Source of the DNA: an uncultured Phycisphaerales bacterium
Lineage (GTDB): Bacteria > Planctomycetota > Phycisphaerae > WQYP01
DNA length: 64,000 nucleotides
Direction: 5' to 3'
NCBI GenBank assembly: GCA_903845195.1
Contig: CAIMWO010000031.1
Coordinates: forward strand, 1 to 64,000
The notes under the pieces are model-generated. The model was not told where the DNA came from and did not search any database. It saw only the letters and a list, made by a program, of their open reading frames with translations. Of the stretch, positions 61,527 through 64,000 are shown one piece after another. Within the stretch, counting starts at the first letter, position 1. Each line of letters begins with the position of its first letter. Position numbers and translations under genes: made by a program.

Positions 61527-62053
61527 ACTATCGACCATGCCCCAAATGTGGTGCTATCCTGGAAGTTGACGTGAATTCATGCACATGTGGGTTCGGCCAG
61601 ACGAGTTGGTACAAAAACACGAGGCTGGGAGTTACGGCGGTTGTGCTTGGGGTCGTCATCATTCTCATCTTTCCCACGATCTTGGGTGTTATCGCCCGCA
61701 ATAAGGCCAGTGCATTTCAGGCTGAACACCCGGAATCGAAGGATGTTCCTTACATGGCGATAAGTCGCAAATTGCAGGGCGATGATGATGACCTGATCCT
61801 TGTAGACGCGGCAATGGCCCCGGTTCAAGGGCAAGTCGTCGTGGAATTCGATGATGGTTTGGTGGTCGAGACACGAGAGAATGGCAACGCCGTCGTTCTT
61901 TCGCGCGGCTATTTCAAAGACTTCGCACGTATTCCAATTTGGGGGCATGCCATATCGCTTTTGCTGGTGGGTGGGGGGATTGTGATACTTTTTCACGACA
62001 AGAAAGTGGCGAAGAAAGCTTTGCCGATATCGGGGAGCCGTCGTCCCTATTAA
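61523..62053 (+). CDS. zinc-ribbon membrane protein
   Basis: This encodes a 176-residue protein that starts with a CxxC...CxC ribbon (PCPKCGAILEVDVNSCTCGF). It has a membrane helix (VTAVVLGVVIILIFPTILGV), an exposed part and a second helix (ISLLLVGGGIVILF) near the C-terminus, which ends in basic residues. It overlaps a tiny hydrophobic frame at its start. Family and function are unknown. Confidence 0.6.
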   Translation: MNYRPCPKCGAILEVDVNSCTCGFGQTSWYKNTRLGVTAVVLGVVIILIFPTILGVIARNKASAFQAEHPESKDVPYMAISRKLQGDDDDLILVDAAMAPVQGQVVVEFDDGLVVETRENGNAVVLSRGYFKDFARIPIWGHAISLLLVGGGIVILFHDKKVAKKALPISGSRRPY

Positions 62054-62217
62054 GGAGGATATTGCCCTCAATCTTGAGTTCCACGTTCTTCATGCTGATC
62101 TCCTACCCGCCATCGCCACTTGTCATCATTCTGCTGATTCGTCTTCAGCCTGCACGATAACCAGACGAGGCCGTCGTGCGGATCTCCCCTTCACACGCCA
62201 AGTCCTAGTAAGCTGGA

Positions 62218-62313
62218 CTACGTTCGGAGCCGACCGAAACGGTGGAAAAGCTCGTGGCAGGTCCGGCAGAGCGTCTGGAGGTCAGCCTCATCTTTACAGC
62301 CAAGTGCCCACCG
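62218..62313 (-). pseudogene. HNH nuclease tail fragment
   Basis: About 31 codons read DEADLQTLCRTCHELFHRFG to a TAG at 62218, the recognisable end of an HNH-type fold (LCRxCHxxxH). An in-frame stop precedes it and no front half is found, so it is a remnant. Between 62054 and 62217 I see no gene. Confidence 0.5.
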
Positions 62314-62348
62314 TCAGTACGCCGCCCGCTCTACTTTTCAACCGACAT

Positions 62349-62696
62349 TTACAAGTGCCGTTGTCGTCGAGAAAGCGGTGACGTATTTCGCTTCTTGCGG
62401 CGTGACTGAACAGACTTGAGGAGTGCCGCACCCGATTTGCTAATTCCGTCGCCATAGTCGATGCCGGGCCACTTTTGCCTGCAGGCGTGGAGCAGTTCTG
62501 TTGCAATGCCTTTTCTACGTTCGTGGTCGGCCACGAAGATGAAATCGAGGAAGACAAAGGATTTGATCGCCGTGACAAAGGCCATGCCTGACGGGTAGCC
62601 GTTGGCCCAATCATCGCAGTAATACTCGACATACCAGTGAGCTCCCGGCAGCCAGTCGGTAGGAACCGGTTTCTGAATTCGCCTAAAGATGATCAT
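62349..62696 (-). CDS. GNAT acetyltransferase
   Basis: This encodes a 115-residue protein with the acetyl-CoA-binding motif A: FLDFIFVADHERRKGIATEL (R-x-x-G-x-A). The N-terminal part is a short beta sheet. It is shorter than a usual GNAT domain (about 140-160) and the C-terminal tail (KSVQSRRKKRNTSPL) looks unrelated, so the end may be truncated by the neighbouring HNH remnant. The substrate is unknown. Confidence 0.6.
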   Translation of the reverse strand: MIIFRRIQKPVPTDWLPGAHWYVEYYCDDWANGYPSGMAFVTAIKSFVFLDFIFVADHERRKGIATELLHACRQKWPGIDYGDGISKSGAALLKSVQSRRKKRNTSPLSRRQRHL

Positions 62697-62761
62697 TCGT
62701 GGCCCCCATTGTTGGTTATCCGTGGCAGGAACTGATTGGGTGTGAAATCACCTACGGTGCG

Positions 62762-63169
62762 TTACTCCCAATCCAATTCAGGTTTCTGCTCAGAGCCTTT
62801 CTTCGCAAATTTCTTCGCGTTGTAAGCGTCCATGGCGGCGGCGAACTGCGGGTCTGCGTCGAGTTGGCGTGTGACCTCGTCGTTGCACATGCCGCAGGAA
62901 GGGTCTTCATTCCATTCGGCGACCTGCTCGGCGATCTTGCGCAACGCGTCCTGTGCGCCGAACGCGTTCAGACGTTCCTCAGCGTGGACCGCCCGCATGG
63001 TAGCACTCGTTCCGGAATAGGTCCTCGATGCTTCTTCCCCAAGGTGGGCAAGGAGCAGATCACGGTGGTGGTCGATGATCACATCGAGTTCATACTGCGT
63101 GATTTGCGGCGGCGGCGTCACGATGATGTCGCGTGTATCCGGGGGTTGTGGGTTGTGGGTTTCAGACAT
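62762..63169 (-). CDS. hypothetical protein
   Basis: This encodes a 135-residue acidic, helical protein with a Pro-rich front (ETHNPQPPDTRDIIVTPPP), a helical middle (LDVIIDHHRDLLLAHLGEEA) and a CxMC pair (PSCGMCNDEV). AGGAG lies eight bases before the ATG at 63169, which fixes the start. It is not recognised. Confidence 0.55.
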   Translation of the reverse strand: MSETHNPQPPDTRDIIVTPPPQITQYELDVIIDHHRDLLLAHLGEEASRTYSGTSATMRAVHAEERLNAFGAQDALRKIAEQVAEWNEDPSCGMCNDEVTRQLDADPQFAAAMDAYNAKKFAKKGSEQKPELDWE

Positions 63170-63831
63170 TTGTGTTCTCCTAGTTCTGGATTGGCGCACC
63201 TTGGGTCGTCGCGAACAACTTGTTCGCAAAACAACGCCCCAGAATCCGTTCGGGAGGTTGCACACATTGCTCGGCCGACGTTTGTCACGTGCGTTGGTGC
63301 GGCGAGCAGATCGTCCTGATCAGATCTCACTGTTATCGGCGGGAATGTCGCCGCGAATTAGCGGTTCACAGTAATAGCGGTGATATTCTCGGGCCTGACA
63401 TGACGCATCCGAATTTCGCCCCGGTGGATCAAGCCAGAGGATGGCCAGCAAGGCTAACTTCGGCGGCGCATGTGAAACGTACCACGGGGGCATCGGGCGG
63501 TTGAAGGTGAGGTGGTTTTGAGTCTGGCGGAACAGCACGAAGCGATTGGCTGTGGGATTTGCAGGTCTTCATCCTGAAGTGGGAAGTGGAAACGATTTGT
63601 GCGAAAGTTTCATTCGCGCGAATGTTTTGGAAAGGTCGAAACAGAGCCACTGCGTTCCCGTTCTTGCCTCCGCCGAATGACCGCCGTGAGTGGATTGAGT
63701 ACGCATCGTCGCACATGGTTTGCCACGGTTGGGTGTCGCAGTAAGACCTTGGCGATACCCGGAGACACGCGGTAGTAGTGTGCAACAAACCATCGACCGA
63801 TGCCCGATACTAGTGGTCCCCGCCTAACAGT
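63170..63831. other. intergenic stretch, no gene supported
   Basis: Short open frames occur on both strands (for example 63559-63744 forward), but none has a ribosome site or a recognisable protein pattern. It lies between the small acidic protein gene and the transposase. Confidence 0.45.
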
Positions 63832-64000
63832 CTATAACTTATTCAAGGCCTTTTGAGCCCGCTTCACTTTGGCCAGGATGTCGGTGGCCGACGCCGTCCA
63901 AATGAACGGCTTTGGATTTTCGTTGTGCTGATTAATGTACTCCGTGATCGCACCCACCAGGTCGTCCACGTTGTAGTAGCTGCCACGCTTCAACGCCTTC
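63832..64000 (-). mobile_element. IS630-family transposase, C-terminal end (partial)
   Basis: The reverse strand encodes a basic C-terminal end: a VDDLVGAITEYINQHNENPK segment, then FIWTASATDILAKVKRAQ to a TAG at 63832. This matches the end of IS630-type transposases (PFxWT...IxxKVxRA). The front lies outside the window, so activity cannot be judged. Confidence 0.85.

Overview
The window is a GC-rich bacterial accessory region with an initiator tRNA at its left edge. The gene types suggest a planctomycete. These are large secreted HEAT-repeat and beta-propeller proteins with the 'DDSYQVR' type repeat, an integrase with the FRHTFGS / GNSPEIC signature, a plasmid-related small protein next to a RuvB-like ATPase, and a repetitive zinc-ribbon protein. 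This assignment is inference from family resemblance; no rRNA or core housekeeping gene other than the tRNA is present.

Layout. (1) 65-18138: tRNA-fMet followed by DNA bounded by two copies of an 18-bp tRNA-end sequence (133-150 and 18121-18138). Each copy continues into about 270 bp of related DNA. Inside are a convergent pair of large secreted proteins, a protease-helicase pair (M48 metalloprotease; truncated kinase-like + DUF4011 helicase + nuclease + WGR), a uracil-DNA-glycosylase-like protein and a Fic protein. (2) 18139-24902: a second integrated element starting with a small reverse gene, an excisionase-like HTH protein and a tyrosine integrase. Next come two broken halves of an ISAs1 transposase enclosing a HEPN/DUF4145-like gene and a large unknown gene. 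(3) 25139-30685: a reverse operon encoding a double-GHKL histidine-kinase-like ATPase, a receiver-domain protein of unknown output and an HNH nuclease with a possible phosphorothioate-binding N-terminus. (4) 31397-46556: two convergent operons forming a BREX-like system. The forward operon has a DUF4007-like protein, a small protein, a BrxC/PglY ATPase, PglZ and a BrxL fused to a Ser/Thr kinase. The reverse operon has DUF4007, a second BrxC/PglY-like ATPase and a PAPS-reductase/DndC-like enzyme. (5) 46.6-54.4 kb: a mobile-element backbone (plasmid-related protein, RuvB-like ATPase, HTH protein, an 11-bp-phased repeat array, Xer-type recombinase), a duplicated two-gene soluble/membrane cassette and a Cas4-like/DUF2779 nuclease. 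(6) 54.6-64 kb: lipoproteins, zinc-ribbon and membrane proteins with no recognised pathway, a GNAT acetyltransferase, decayed fragments, and an IS630 transposase running off the right edge.

How the genes may work together. The window reads as a defence island built by successive integration at a tRNA gene. The strongest candidates for undescribed biology are the doubled, kinase-bearing BREX-like locus with a sulfur-chemistry enzyme instead of a methylase, and the adjacent sensor-kinase/receiver/HNH operon. A possible phosphorothioate-reading nuclease lies about 15 kb from the PAPS-reductase-like gene, so a functional link through sulfur-modified DNA is conceivable but unproven.
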